Positions 11,373 through 25,216 of a DNA stretch of 64,000 nt are shown here, piece after piece. This DNA is from Rhodamnia argentea (taxonomy: Eukaryota > Streptophyta > Magnoliopsida > Myrtales > Myrtaceae), in the NCBI RefSeq assembly GCF_020921035.1, contig NC_063156.1, positions 23,360,283 through 23,424,282 on the forward strand. The letters run 5' to 3'. Position numbers and translations under genes: made by a program. The number at the start of each line of letters is the position of its first letter. The stretch's first letter is position 1. The notes under the pieces were generated by a model. That model worked only from the letters and a program-made list of their open reading frames with translations. It did no database searches and was not told the DNA's origin.

Positions 11373-11402
<30 letters not shown>
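11373..11402 (+). repeat. (CT)15 in the 5' leader of the protease gene
   Basis: A perfect CT run ends a few bases before the start codon. Pyrimidine tracts in 5' leaders are common in plant genes; no specific role is shown. Confidence 0.85.
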
Positions 11403-11403
<1 letters not shown>

Positions 11404-11407
11404 GAAC

Positions 11408-14400
11408 ATGGAATCCGATCACTCCCCTCGTCTCAAGGGCGTCGTCATAATCACTCTCCCCCCACCGGACAACCCTTCGCTGGGCAAAACCATCACGGCC
11501 TTCACTCTCCCCGACGACCCTCCAACCTCGCTGGTCCAAGAACCCGATCGGACACCGACCCACCAGCGATATCCCCCCGCTCCGCTGCCGCCGCGAAACC
11601 CCGAGCTCCGATTCTCTCTCAAGAGCCTCTTTCTCCGTAGCCCGAGAGCGGTCTTTGGGTTTCTGGGTGTCCTCCTTTTCGCGTTCTTGCTCTTCGCTTC
11701 TCCGTACGCGAGGACCCTCCAAGAGCTGCGCGACACCAGCGAGGACAGAGAGAGGGAGTCGTTTGTTTTCCCTCTTTTCCCTAAGTTTGGTGTGGGTTTT
11801 TTGTCGAGAGATGACGTGGAGCTCAAGTTAGGGAGCTTCGTGGGTTTTGATGAGGAGAGAATCATGGCTTCGATCGATGGTGGCGTGAGGAAAGACCAGA
11901 GGATGCCTAATGCCGTCGGTTCTGAGGATGTAGCTCATTCATCTGCTATTTTGCCCGTCAGGGGCAATGTGTATCCAGATGGGTATGTCTTGAATTTCCA
12001 TTTCTTAGTGTTGTATCTTCTTAGTTCTTACATATTACGTGGGGATGTTTTTCGTTGAATCCTTCTTCCTATGTGTGCTGGTTGGGAGGTTAAGCATTTT
12101 CTGCTGAATGATGGAAGTATAAGGTTTCTTCTTTTGAGTTGTTGGTGGCAAATTCTGACTATAGGAGTTGTGATGGGGCAAGTGAAAAGTTACTGCTTTT
12201 TAGTACTTTCTTCGTAAATGAAGAGGGAAGGGAACGTTTTACTCTTCTAATGTATGTCAGGCTCGACATATTGGAGGCGCTTCAAAACTTTGCGCTGCAT
12301 TTAGCTTATATACATAGTGAAGTTTCTGGTGTAGATCATGCGGCATGAAACATGCAACTGTCCAATTGCTATGTAGCCTTGCTACATGGGGTGCAAGGTA
12401 GGTAGTCCAAGGATTTCTAGAAGCAAAAATCCAAGTCTGGAAATGTTTTTCGAGAATAAGATTACAAATTGATCTAGTAAAGCTGTACTGAAGTAACTGT
12501 TTTGAAAGAATGGACCTATATCCCTGCTCCGGCAACACTGTAACATTGTTTTAGTTGTTCTTTTTGTTGGACTGGATACAGTTTTCTTTGGGTTTGTGCT
12601 CTAAGCTACTGAGCAGTAAATGTCTTCATGAAGTGAATTACGGCAGAGCCGAAACCTGAATTCAAGCTTCTATTTTGATGTATCTGAGAAGCTTATGTCC
12701 TTTTAACTTGTCCATAATGCGAGTCATGAAGCATATAGACTCATGCCTGCGCAAGAAAAACTTCTGTCATGTCATAAGATGATTTTATCTCTTCCTTGTA
12801 TCAAAGCAAGAATTTCTACTAATAACTTCCCTTTTAGCTTGGTGTTACCTCTGTTTCAGTTTGGTAGGATTAGTGCTGTAAGTATATTCCTCTGCTTGAT
12901 AGTTCTGGGTTTTCGCTTAGATGTGGTCTTATAGAAGTATAAAACCTATCTCTGAGGAAAATGTGATACATTAACTGGTTCCGGGAAGTGTCATTGACAA
13001 TTCTTTTCAACAAAAAGCAAGCAACTAAAGATCACCAATCGCATGTTTTTTTATATCTTGCTTGCCGTGATATGTTCAGTAGAAGATTTACAAGTTGTAA
13101 TATTTTTCTCGGATATATGGTTGGCAAGCAAGTACATATGTGCTTTGCTGTACTCAGTAGCATTAGCTTTGAATTTTGCTTCTACTACTAAAGGTGTCCA
13201 TTGATCGCATGATACTGTTATTCCCAAGGATTTATTTCTTAGTAGATGAATCTCTAATGCTTAAATTGATTTTGTAAGAGTAATTACTTAGCAGATAATT
13301 GTCTCAGTAATTTGTTTTTTTCGGGCATGTTTGGAGCACTAATTTCTCAAGCATTCTGCATGATTCATTGCATTTGCAATTTGAAGAAGCCACGTTGGTT
13401 TATCCAGATATTGTCAAAACATTCTTTCTGTTTTGTGATGGATGATCTGGCAACATATGTTTTCCATTGATCTCTTGACTCGTTTGTTTCTCAAATCCTC
13501 CTTACTTATCAAGCTGTGAGTTCAGAAGCCTCAAAATAGTGAGCTTGCCTTTGTCTTTAAAGTGGATACAGAAAGTAGTATATTGAAATAACTGGTTGTT
13601 GAGCAGATTGTACTTTACTTACATCCTGGTTGGGACTCCTCCAAAACGGTATTATCTTGATATGGACACTGGGAGTGATTTATCGTGGATCCAATGTGAT
13701 GCTCCGTGTAGAAGCTGTGGCAAGGTATTGCTAAGTTAGTGTTACTGTTACTAGTTTGCCGAACTATTAATAAAGTGCATTATATATTTAATTCTTGTTG
13801 AAAACATTCAATAGAGGTGAACTTTAAAAAAGTGCGTGTCTGCTTGTGCTTAGGAAAAAGTAAAATTTACTTTATCTTTCAAAATTAGTAATTGGAGACA
13901 AATATATCTTAAGCTTTCAGAAAACATCAAAAAATATGCAAATTGACATGTCAATATACGTGTGTTTTGGAAGATTTTAGATGTTTTACGTTAATAAGAT
14001 TCAAATTTGGAGAGCCTCGGGAGAAAAAAACAAAATATGCTTTAAAAAGCCTAATCAAACAAACTAACTAAATGGGGTTTGTCAGAGGTCTTAGCCCCAC
14101 CTGAGATCTAAGAAGGATTGTGGAAAAAAAGCAACTTGCAAATCCATCCTCCACTTTTTAGTAAAAGGAGAGATCAATATTCTGTCAGATTTATTCATTT
14201 CTCCTTAATAATGAAAACACCCTTTAGGGTGCCAACGCTCTCTACAAGCCAAAGAGAGGCAAAATAGTACTGCCAAAGGACTCGTTGTGCAAGGAAGTTC
14301 AAAGGAGCGAGGGGACTGAATATTGTGAGACATGCCAACAGTGTGATTATGAGATCGAGTATGCAGATCATAGTTCCTCCATGGGCGTCCTTGCAAGAGA

Positions 14401-16863
14401 TGAATTCCATCTAAGGACTAAAAATGGGTCGTTGGCCAAAGTAAATGTGGCTTTCGGGTATGCCTCTCGTGTTGTTGAATGCAAATTGCTTGTCTGTATG
14501 ATTTTTGCAAGATGAAATGATAATATGTTCGTGTTTCATGTTAGGTGTGCATATGATCAGCGAGGCCAGCTGCTAAATACCCTTACAAAGACGGACGGAA
14601 TATTTGGTTTAAGCAGATCTAGAGTCAGCTTGCCTTCTCAGTTGGCAAGCCTTGGAGTGATTAACAATGTTGTAGGTCATTGTCTCTCCTCAGATGCCAC
14701 TGGAGGGGGTTATATGTTCTTGGGTGATGGCTTTCTACCCAATGGGGGTATGTCATGGATCCCCATGATGAACATTCCTTTCAAGTGAGTATGGGCCTCT
14801 AGGGTACTCTTTATATTGCCACTTTACTTTTCTGATTGATTTGGATTTGTTAATTTGTATACTTTTCGTACTTCCCGCCACAATTTAAAATCTTATGTCA
14901 AATCTTAGAAGAGAACTATGAACGATTATAATTGTGTCTACAGGTTAATATAAGACAATTTTTGAAGGTTTCATGCGATTTATGGTAAAAATTAAAAATA
15001 AAAAATTCAAAGGGCATGCATGGTAAGATTTTAAATAAGTTGAAATTAAGAAGTAAATCACTTGAAAGGACCCTTCTTGAAAAAGCCATATTTTGTTGGG
15101 GTAAGCGCATGTGTTTTACCTCCAAGGATCTTGGTTTTGTGTTGTTAATCCCCATTTCTTGTTTCTCATTCTCTCTGTCTGTGTTTAGATGTTTCAATTT
15201 CATTGTTCTTCTTTCAAATGAGTCCGTTTTGTGTTACTTTGCTTTGGCATCAATTCATGGTCCGCTGTCTCTTTACAGCAACTTATATCACACGGAGATT
15301 CTCAAAGTGAAATATGGGAGCAGTTCACTCAATTTAGGTGGTCTGAACAGTGGATTAGGGCGAATAGTTTTTGACAGTGGCAGTTCTTATACATACTTTT
15401 CCAAACAGGCGTACTCCAAGTTGGTTGATTCTGTAAGTCCTGTTGTCAGTATAGCCACTCTGGCAATTAATCATTTCATCTCGAAACTCGCAGTAACTTT
15501 AGTTTGTCTATGGAACCTCTGATGCAGCTTAGAAGTCTGGCAAGCATGGGACTCATCCAAGATGAGTCGGATGATACACTGCCCATATGCTGGCGAGCTG
15601 AATTTCCTATCAGGTAGAAGTGAAGTGATAAAGATATTCTCCTCTCCTTCGACAGTGTAAATTTATGGCTTGCTATTGGAACGTTTTTCAGGCTTTTAAA
15701 GATGTTATCATCTTATAGCTGTATTAAGAATCTTATCCAAGAAAAGAAAATTATTTCAAGCCAGTGTTTTATACCCCATTACATAAAGCTTTAATTGACA
15801 AGCTAAGGTCGAATTACTTCTTGCTATGAGCTCTGTCATGTTTCAGACTCTCAAGTCTTTCGAACTATGAATGAGTGGCATAGGAAGTAATCAGCAACAC
15901 ACAAAGTACTAGTGGGAGTAAAAGAAAATGGTTAATGGAGAGGCTTACACATCTTCAACTTTAGAAGCTGTTTTTACCCAAACAAATATTCATAGGTACT
16001 CCTAGACCCAATAACAGATTGCAAGAATAATATCTATTGACTCAGTCCTGTGGAAGTAAATGGGAGGGTATAAGCTTTGTTTGAAGTAGGTGGTTAGATC
16101 AGAGCACATGGGTAATGGGGATAATTGGTTCTCACAGCCTATAACAAATAGTGGTAGCAACTAGCAACACATTGACTTTGATGTAGGCCCTCAGGTCCCT
16201 CATGTCGAGAGAGCGAGCTTTTCTCTTGGTTTTCAACAATCTCTCTCTTGCATCTTTGGAAATTTCTTCATTGAATGTAATGTCATTGTAACCTCAGAGT
16301 TTGTAAGCTAACACTGCATCGGTGTCTGAAAATCTCCAGATCGGTGACTGATGTGAAGCACTTCTTCAAGACCTTGACCCTTCAATTTGGGAGCAAATGG
16401 TGGATACTATCCACGAAATTTCATATCCCTCCTCAAGGCTATTTGATCCTCAGTGTAAGGGGCAATTTCTGTAGAACAAAAAAAACCCTCTTTTCTTTTC
16501 TCTGTGTCCATAGAAGCTTACTTTTCCCTGCAATTTCTGGGCTCCTTACTTGGCAGAATAAAGGAAATGTGTGCTTGGGCATTCTTGATGGAAGCAGGGT
16601 GCTTGATGGATCCACAAGCATACTCGGAGGTATCGCCCTTTTTCTTTTCAGAGTCCAACATAACAGCATGCGCATTCTTTAACAAACTACTATGAATAAA
16701 AGCTGATTTTACGGTCCTCTTAAGATCCATCTACTTTTTGGTGTCTACAGATATATCGTTACGCGGCAAGCTGGTGGTATATGACAATGTGAACCGGAGA
16801 ATTGGGTGGACTCAATCTGACTGTGTCAAAGCAGTAAGATATCAGAGCCACCCCTTTATATGA
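11408..16863 (+). CDS. APCB1: Membrane-anchored A1 aspartic protease, APCB1-like
   Basis: Nine exons: 11408-11982, 13607-13724, 14228-14457, 14545-14784, 15279-15432, 15528-15613, 16340-16454, 16557-16629 and 16751-16863. All have GT-AG borders and join to an open 567-aa frame. The N-terminus is proline-rich and cytosolic-looking, followed by one membrane segment (about 81-98, GFLGVLLFAFLLF), then the pepsin fold. The two catalytic motifs are DTGS (Asp212) and DSGS (Asp420). Exon 2 carries the cysteine-rich WIQCDAPCRSCG segment of plant nucellin-type proteases. Layout and sequence (YADHSSSMGVL, KTDGI-GLSR, FGSKWWILST) resemble Arabidopsis APCB1, which cleaves the co-chaperone BAG6 in defence-related autophagy; that role is known for the family member and inferred here. 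The ATG at 11408 was chosen over upstream in-frame ATGs because it follows the CT-rich leader and has good context. A GTAAGA in the last exon could give an alternative C-terminus. Confidence 0.88.
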
Positions 16864-17199
16864 AGATCAAATTCTCATTTGAGACTTGTATCCTCCTCCT
16901 GTATATGTATTTGCGAGGCTTTGTTCCTCCCCACCCACATGTGCGGCGGCGATCGGGTTTTTTATTTGCGTAATCCTATATTTAAAACGGTGAGTGAAAA
17001 AATAGTCAAAATTAGTTAGCTTGTACATATACTTTAATGGTATAAGTGGGACCTCAAGCCTCTGTGCATTCTATACATATAGTACTACTATCATCTTTTG
17101 GCCGCTGAAGCAATGTGGAACTCAAATTCCTTCAGCTCTGAAGCGAAACATGGAATTCTAATGTAGAATTGGCTGGTGTGGTCCAGGAAGACAGCATGT
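16864..17199. other. 3' flank of the protease gene
   Basis: AT-rich sequence that should hold the 3' UTR. No clear poly(A) signal or gene is seen. Confidence 0.35.
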
Positions 17200-17880
17200 C
17201 TAGGCTCGACCCAAGATAAAATAACTAGGGTGATGGAGAACTTGGGCCTCGGACGGGCCTCACTAATCCAGGTCGTTGCGATGCTGGTGCCGTAAGCCCA
17301 TGTCCCAATAGTGGGCCTAGACGTGGTGGGCTGGCCAATTTGCTTTACAAGGCCCACTTGTGAATTGTTGACCCGAAGCCATTTTAAGGCCCAACCCGGA
17401 GTCCAAATCGTTGAAATTTGGGCTCTGTCCGATGGCTGGTCAGGGCCCTTAGGCCCGCCCATAAGATAATTCATCTGTCATTTTTGGGGCAGGTTGGGCT
17501 TTGTAACTGCTATGGAGCCATGCGTTGGTCAGAATGGGCTCCAAAAGGCCCAAAACCTGTTAATTAGGGCCTATGGAAATTCACTGTGGGCTTCCTGGCC
17601 ATACCGAGGCCCAAGAGCTATCGAACTGGCTATTGTGGACTCAGGTTGGGCTACAGGCCCATCTTCTGAAATACCCAAACTGGTGGAATTGGGCCTGGGG
17701 GCCCATCGAAATTCGCAAAGGGACTCCTGACAATGACTGCAGGCCCAAGAGGTCTCCCTTGGGCCTTCAGAACCATGCGTTGGCCAGAATGGCCATGAAA
17801 GGCCCAAAATATCTTGGAGGCCCACAGAAATTCACAGTGGGCATCCTGGACAAACTGGCCGAGCTCCCCAAGCCGGATTA
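17200..17880. repeat. GGGCC-rich degenerate tandem repeat
   Basis: Units of about 120-130 bp share the phrase 'aaattcactgtgggcttcct' and variants near 17575, 17708 and 17828. A longer phrase around ccatgcgttgg occurs at about 17519 and 17773. The block is full of ggccca words. Open frames here are by-products of composition. It may be the inside of a non-autonomous transposon. Confidence 0.55.
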
Positions 17881-18251
17881 AAATTTGTCGCCAAAGTGAT
17901 CGCGGGTTCTGTCTTTTTTTTCGTGTTAGATAACCAATATCTAATTTTTTTTTTGTGTAATTGTGTATCCGGACAATTCTTAAACCTATCTATATTTCAA
18001 AATGCCTATTAACCTCATCCAAGAATTGTTGACAGCTAAGTAGATTTTATAAGAAATGAGACTATAAACGGCAATCACCGTCTCATGACTGAATCGAGTC
18101 AGCCTATCAGCTAATTTTGAACTCTAAATTTGAGATATCAGAAGGGAAAATCCCTTGGATACATCATCAAGTTGCTCAGTATGAGCTTCCACTTGAGGCC
18201 GAGCAAAATTAGGAAATAAACAAGGGCCACGCCGAAAGAACAATAAAAATT

Positions 18252-21200
18252 CTAGCACATCACCATGACCTGATCACTTGACTGAAGGGCTTGACTGCTG
18301 AAGAACCTAACATCAACATCTGGGTCCTCGTTCAGGTCGACCAGACACGGACGAATACTCTTCTCTACAACCTGCAGTTCATTTTTCAAGAGCGCCTATT
18401 TCAACAAAACTTGAACTAAATAATGCCCACAAATCTTCAGCAGAAATTAAAAGCGAGGAACAATCCCATCCTCATTGCAACTACTTGCGGGCAAATTAAT
18501 CTCAAGGAACCATGATTCCAAAACAAAAAATTGAAATTCTTTATTGTAACTCTATACGATACAAAATGTGAGAAAATTTATCTCTTTACGAAACGAATAT
18601 GCTTCACAGAGACAAGCATGGATACTACTTACAGAATGATTGACCAGAGGGATAACAGACTGCAACACCTTTGCCGCATTGAACCTGATATTGGGTACCC
18701 TGCCACATACGAGTACTCTCAGCCCATTTCTCCAAGCAACTCAAACAATCATATAAACAATGGAAGGCATATGTTTTGTAAAGAAGTAAGAAATCAGGAG
18801 CGGTTTTACCTATCTTTTGAGGAACTAACAACCACTGGCAAAAGTTTTGAACAAGTGATATCGGATCCCATCACAGGTGCAAGCAGAGATATCACATGAA
18901 GAACTGTCATCCGATATAGATAGTGCGGGTTGTTTATCATGTCCAAAACCTATCCATAAATGAAAAGCTGTTTAAAGGTATACTTATTATCCTCATAAAA
19001 GGAAATTGCAGCAAAGAGCAACCTAAAACAAGAACGCTACGTTGTTTCGCATGGTAATAAGACCATCCAGGCAGAAAAAGTCAATTTCAGAACGTGACAC
19101 GACTCTCCTGAATATCTTATTTATCCACTACTTAATAGTTTAAACAGCTGGAGATACCTGTGGAACTATATGTTCCATTGCCCATTCTGGTCCAAATTCT
19201 TCTGCAAGGCGTCTCACATTATTGGCAGCTGCATCCCGGATACTATAAACCTACAGCTATCTCAAGACTTGTTAAAATGGATATTTTAGATGCTCCACAC
19301 AGCACCACATAAATACAAATATGACTGACACAGTAAAGAGATTCACAAGCATTACCCCATGCACAACACATTGCAAATTATAGCAAGGAATCACCTTATC
19401 TTTCAGCCACTGCATGCACAGAGCACCAAGCTTATCATCAAAAAATCTAACACCCAACTGACTAGACAACAGCGGTATGTACTCAATGATGGCAAGCCTA
19501 ACCCTCCAGTGCCTATCCTCTGCAAGTTCAACAATAGCAGGTAACAGGGACTGGGAGAGCAGATCAATTCCAATCACCTGCAATTTAGCTTTTCCCAGTT
19601 ACTAAATAAATAGTAAAAGTCACATAGAGAAAAGGACAGGTAAAACATTTACTGGGTATATGCCGTGACTGGTCATGCAAATTTTTGCTGGGAGACGATA
19701 ATTAGTTCTCTACGCTACTAAGTGGTAAAAGATTGTGTCTTGAATATGTAAAGATGTACCCTAGATATGTGAGAGATTATACTCCCTTTAGTCATTTACA
19801 TATTTTAAAGATAGAAACTTCCTATAACTGGTAATGCTTAGCAAGTGTCCTTACAATACCCTTAACAAGACTCAAATTTACCTAAGCAACCAAAATGCTT
19901 GAACAACTAGGGATCACACATATCATTTATAATAGTTGTATGACCAATCACTAATCATGGTCATCAACATGAGCCTAATACAGGGCAGCACAGTTCTCAT
20001 TCACCATTACAAGCACTTCATAAGCTCTGTGGTTCCAATAGTGTTTAGTTCCACAAACACCACAAATAAATGATGAAAAATCCAAGATATGGAGCTCATG
20101 CATGGTTGACATGCCAAATGGACCACCCATCTAGATATAAGAAGTCTAGGCCAAGGATGAAGACATATCAGAACTGTCCCTGCAGTCTTGCCTTACAAGT
20201 TCAACTTTACCTAACATGTTCAAATTATCTAGCTACTAAATTGTAAAAGAATAAAAAGACCTTCCACATGACAAATATATTACCTGTTTGGTATGACTTA
20301 TTTTAAGTACTTTTTGCGTTTTTCAAATCTTGCAACCCCAAACATTTTGACTTTTATTTTAACACAAAAATCTAAAATCATTCAAAACATACAAATAATG
20401 GCTTGTAGATCCGCATAGAATTTTGCAAAACTTCATATCGTGTTTTTTAATTTTTTTTTTGTTTTAAAAGTGGAATTTTGCTTAATAAAAGAAAATCCAA
20501 ACGGGGTCTTTTGTCGAAGATAGAATTACATATTTGGCACTTTTTCATTAATATTCATACTCCAAGTCCACTCATTTGAAATATGAAGGTCCCAGACAAA
20601 TGTAATCAATGAAGGATTCCACAAACCTGGGTAACTTGATCAAGTTTGCTAATGATATTCAGTCGAACATCAGGAAATTCATCTTTCAGAAGAGACAAGA
20701 ATATCGGGAGTAGCTGTTCAATCGTGGCATCCTGCAAGGAAAAACGTGTCACAGGTTTGACCCTTTAATACTAAGAAGACTTGAATGTAATATGAAAAGG
20801 TAAAACATTATAGGCACAGAATCATAATTAAAAACATACTCACAGCGAGAAAGACCATCCCCCAACACCCCCCCCAAAAAAAAAAAAACACCCCACTCCC
20901 ACCAAAAAAATAAATAAATAAAACAAAATAAAATCTCTTCTGAATCCAGCCACTAGGAAGATTGTTACAGTGAATAATGTAATACACTCCCCCCTTCCAA
21001 AAGAGGGGGGTTCGGACCAAGTAAATATTGTTGACATGAGATATGGTCAAGAGAATTGCCGTTAGACATGCACGAAGCAAAAAGGGCTTAGTACACCAAC
21101 ATGGTATCTGCAGTAAAACCTTTATAAGCAAGCCTGACAGTCTAGTTTGCTTGAGTTTTTGCAAGTGACTCATCATAATTTACGAAACCAACCTGAATCC

Positions 21201-24200
21201 TAAGATCTTGAAAATTTCACACCAAAATCAGGTTTGAAATTAGGTCTTTTTGTAGATCACATGCCTTTTATCGGCCCAAGACACAATTCCAGGAAAACAT
21301 TAAACATAGTAAAAGAAGTAACTGATTTTGGTTTGAGCTTTCAGGAAACTCATAAAAGTAGCCCGAGCTTCTTTTTTCCCCTCATATGCTCATTATTGCA
21401 TGTGGGCTTCAAGCAATATGATGCATCTAAAAAAAAAAAGGATATGAAAACAATGGAATCATGAAGGAAAAGCTCATAAGAGGATCAGAAAAATTAAAAA
21501 CTGCAGGACAAATTCACACCGAATGGAAAAAGAAACTACCTTCATAGAGTACCATCACTCCTGGAGCTGAACTAAAAATATATGGCAAGAAAAATATATG
21601 AGAGAGATTACAACCTTCCCTAAAATTGGTGCCATTCCCATTATAACAGAGGCCAAAGCAGACCTGACATGCTGTGATGAATCTGACGACAATTCCTGCA
21701 AAAGAAAAGGACATGTTTATTGGTTTGGATAGATAACAGCCAAACAGTGAGCTTTACTCCCGAAAAGAAACGCACCGACACACCTTCACACAAGGAAGAA
21801 TCCGCTGAATTGCAAGTTCAGGATTCAAAATCCTGCAAAAACTGGTCACTTTTCCTGCAGCAGCTATACGCACTTCAGCCTCATTGTCACGAAGCAGGCG
21901 AACATATGCAGGAACCAAGTCCGACCTGCGCAAAAGCAATATTCCAGCAATCAGTACAAAGATTTCATCAGCAACTTCAATTATGTCAGAGACAGAATTG
22001 TCACGATTATTATGGTTACAGACAGTGTATAAAAACTAAATGCATTGTGAGATTTTTTGAGACCACTACCAACTGTTTCTAAAAGCTTAGTGAGATTTTG
22101 TGGGACTATTGCCAGCTTAGTTTTTAAAACAGTTGGCAGCGGTCCCACAAAATCTCAAATGGCATCAGAGCAAGAGACCCCGAGTTCAAATCTTTCTAGG
22201 CTTCTATTTCCCTCCCCAATGAAATATTTCCATGCTTAATACAAGGTAAAAAGACCAGACTAAGCCCGAGGAGGAGTATTAAAGCAATTAAAAATTAAAA
22301 TTACGCCTTCATCTAACAGCTTAAGCTTTTAGAACAATTGGCGGTGGTCTCGCAAAATCTCACACGCGTCAAGTTCACTATTATAAGTTCTCACAACTTA
22401 GGTAGCTCGCTATGAAGCAGAAGATATAAATTGCAAAAAAAAAGCTCAGCAACAGAAAATGATTACCTAGTTGGTTCAGGACCAATAGCTTCACATAGCT
22501 CATACAATTCATGGGAAACCATGCAACGAACGCGCCAAGACTTATCCTATTAAAAGAAAAAGGTATAGATCATGAGAACTTATTATGACCATAAATAACT
22601 TCCACAATTGTCAGTATAAAAAGAACAAGTGTCGTCTGAATGTGCAAGTACATATTGTAAATGACAAGCGCCAATCATCAAGTGTCATTAAATTAAGTTT
22701 CACAGAATGCAGCTTCCAAAAGCACACCAAAAAAGACAACAAATTTTAGCAACACATTCGGCTTGTCTGCCTCTTCTTGAATAATTTTAAAGGTGTATCC
22801 ATACTCTGTGTAAGAAGAGAAAGAAGAAACGATCAAAGTTAGTGGAGCCCTAGGTGGACTCATCGGATTGTACAAGTAGAAGCTGTCCTAGAAATTTTCA
22901 AACAACTTGCTTCTCTTAGTCTGCTTTCATGATCTTTAGAATTCTTTTGCTGTCCAAAATAGAATATGTAAAGCATCTGAGAGCCTGAGACTGCAAATTT
23001 TCATAAAAGGTGTAACCATGAAGAGGTAATTTGAACAGCTTTGTGCTTGCTAAAATTAGCTATTGCTAGCATGGCAATACCTATTCCAATGGATTGACGT
23101 CTCTTCTAAAAGAGTTGTGTAAGACAAGAAGTACATTTGTCTGCTCTCAAAAAGAAGCAGAAATACATGTACATGTATGAAGCCATACACTTGCCATGAC
23201 TAGACATATCATTAAATAAAAGTACAATAAGAGATGAACATTACGTGGAGAACTGACCAGAATTACATTAAGACATTAAACAAAAAAGGTGTACCTGGGA
23301 GATGTTCACCATGACAGGTAGGATATGTGCCACCGAGTCTTGTGGTCCCAACAATTTCCCAAGAGCTGCACACCCTTCAACAGCCAATATGCGCACAGAC
23401 TCCTGACCTGAACCAATTCACAACAATGAACTCCAATTAGTGCATTTTTTTAGGGAACAAAGGACAAAAAAAGAAAAAATAGCCCTTACCAAAAAAAAAA
23501 AAAAAAAAAATAGAGAAATTCGCTCCTGCAATGTGAAAGAATATAGCATTTGGAGCACAGTCTGCACCACCAAAGCTAACTAAAAATTTAAAATCGAACC
23601 AGGTTGTCCATTTCTATCTGCTATGTACATGATTAACATGTGCTTTTGCAAATTACAACCCACACATATGTCCAATATATGATGCAGATTGGGACAGCCT
23701 TATTGAAGCAAAACCAGTTAAAAATGAAACCCAAAGATCTGTACAGGCAAGAACCTTGAAAAAATCACTTGTTAAAGTTGTTATTGTACCTTGCAGCAGA
23801 AGAAAATTCACTAAACAGATGATAAGATGCGCTAACATTAACTATAGGGGATTTGTTACTAAGACATTGTATATGCAAGACCTATCAAACGCCAAAAGAG
23901 TGATTGACATAGTTAACTACATTTAAATTCAAAATGGATTCTAGCATACCAGTTGAGAGTACAACCATGTCAAAGAATCCTGATCATGAATATGGAATTT
24001 TATTTAATTAGGCATATACACCAGCATTTGTCCGGCAGGCTACAGATGCAAATTCTACTTGTGGTCATGCATGTGTTCTCAATAGGATTAGATCATAGAT
24101 AAAAGATATCCGAAATATGAACTTTGCAAAAAGGTATTTGTTGATGACGGCACATGTGTGAGAATTTGCATACCATCTTGCATTAGATCCTTGAATATAC

Positions 24201-25216
24201 ACATAATGTCAGTCCTCAGACGCATAGCTTCAACAGTAGGAGCAAATTTCCTAAGGTTTGTTGCAGCAGATCTTCTGACCATCGGCATGTCATCTCGACA
24301 TAACTGACGGTATATTGCCCGCAGTTCTGTCTTCAACGCCTCAAGGGCACTAGGGTAAGCAACATGAAACAAGCCACAAGCCGAAACACGAGCTGTGAAC
24401 CATTCACCAGCAGCCAGCCTCTAGAAGTGAGAATCATAAAGAAAGCCAGGTATCTTTCAATCATCGTGGCTTGAGACAATAATATGATGAAGAAAAAAGA
24501 AACGATGTCAAAATAGAGTCGATCAGTTAACACTGGATACTTTAACGCATTTCGCTTGTTCGCCTTAGAAGTTTGGAATTCTTCCTTTTTGCATGCGCGT
24601 GTTTACATCTGAACCTACGGAACTAATCTATGAAGAAGGCATAAAAAGGGATGAGGCACAGGTTTTCAAGTATTCACCAGGCAAGATGTTTTCTCCAAAA
24701 AGCAGAACAGTAGATGAATGCCATAGCTTCATCTGGTTCTGTCTTTTCTAGCTTCCAGCTTACAAGAACTGAAGTACAGTTAGACCCACACCAGCGTCTC
24801 TACTCTAAGAGAAAACAAAGTACCTTCATCATGGGAATGAAGTAGTCAACCACATCCTGCTCCCTCATCTGATCCCCAATCCTACACAAAGATGCAACTG
24901 CCTTGTCCCTCACGCAGGTTTCCTCAACAGTACAAAGTGCTTCGAGCGGCGTCAGCAACACATTAGCATGCTCGACACCTCCGACATATGGGACGAAAAC
25001 TCCCAGTTCTTCTGCCATTGCCAGAAGCACTTCATCATCGTCGTCATTGTTCTCGGTGAGAAATGGGATCAACTCCTTCCGCGTCCTCTCTTCACCGAGC
25101 GCATGAGCAATGGTAGAGAGCCGACGGATAGAGTTCAGACGAAGTTGGATATCCTCATTCTTTAGCTCATCTATCAGCACCGCAATAGGGTATAACGGCT
25201 CCTCAATCACGGCCAT
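18252..25216 (-). CDS. PP2AA: PP2A 65-kDa regulatory (scaffold) subunit A
   Basis: Twelve exons on the - strand: 25216-24824, 24420-24174, 23407-23295, 22546-22467, 21925-21784, 21695-21615, 20731-20627, 19577-19395, 19250-19158, 18949-18810, 18699-18633 and 18371-18252. All introns are GT-AG and the joined frame gives 587 aa, exactly the usual length. The start [19 protein letters not shown] and phrases such as [33 protein letters not shown] and [14 protein letters not shown] are diagnostic of this family. The whole protein is a stack of about 15 HEAT repeats. It scaffolds the catalytic C and variable B subunits of protein phosphatase 2A in cytosol and nucleus; in Arabidopsis the paralogues (RCN1/PP2AA) affect auxin transport and phosphatase activity. 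No break is seen. Intron 4 (21926-22466) carries a TRIM-like element. The ATG at 25216 is the only sensible start. Confidence 0.95.
19600..20620. other. Intron 7 of the PP2A A-subunit gene
   Basis: This 1049-bp intron (19578-20626) is AT-rich with no recognisable insertion or nested gene. The other long introns (22547-23294, 23408-24173) are likewise featureless apart from poly(A) runs, for example near 23491-23509. Confidence 0.5.
22047..22364 (+). mobile_element. TRIM-like mini LTR element in PP2A intron 4
   Basis: A primer-binding-like site TGGCATCAGAGC (22160-22171) differs by one base from the tRNA-Met-type TGGTATCAGAGC. It follows an LTR-end phrase ...cccacaaaatctcaaa. About 100 bp on, a polypurine tract gaggaggag (22268-22276) precedes a short LTR (22277-22364) ending in ...cgcaaaatctcaca, matching the phrase before the primer site. 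There is no coding region. To the left (22047-22115) lie further pieces of the same LTR end in inverted orientation, so the 5' side is rearranged. Confidence 0.65.

Noticed and set aside
10868..11407. 180-residue N-terminal extension of the protease frame
   Set aside because: It runs through the TATA-like motif and the CT leader; its sequence is not protein-like, and the protease family start is matched at 11408.
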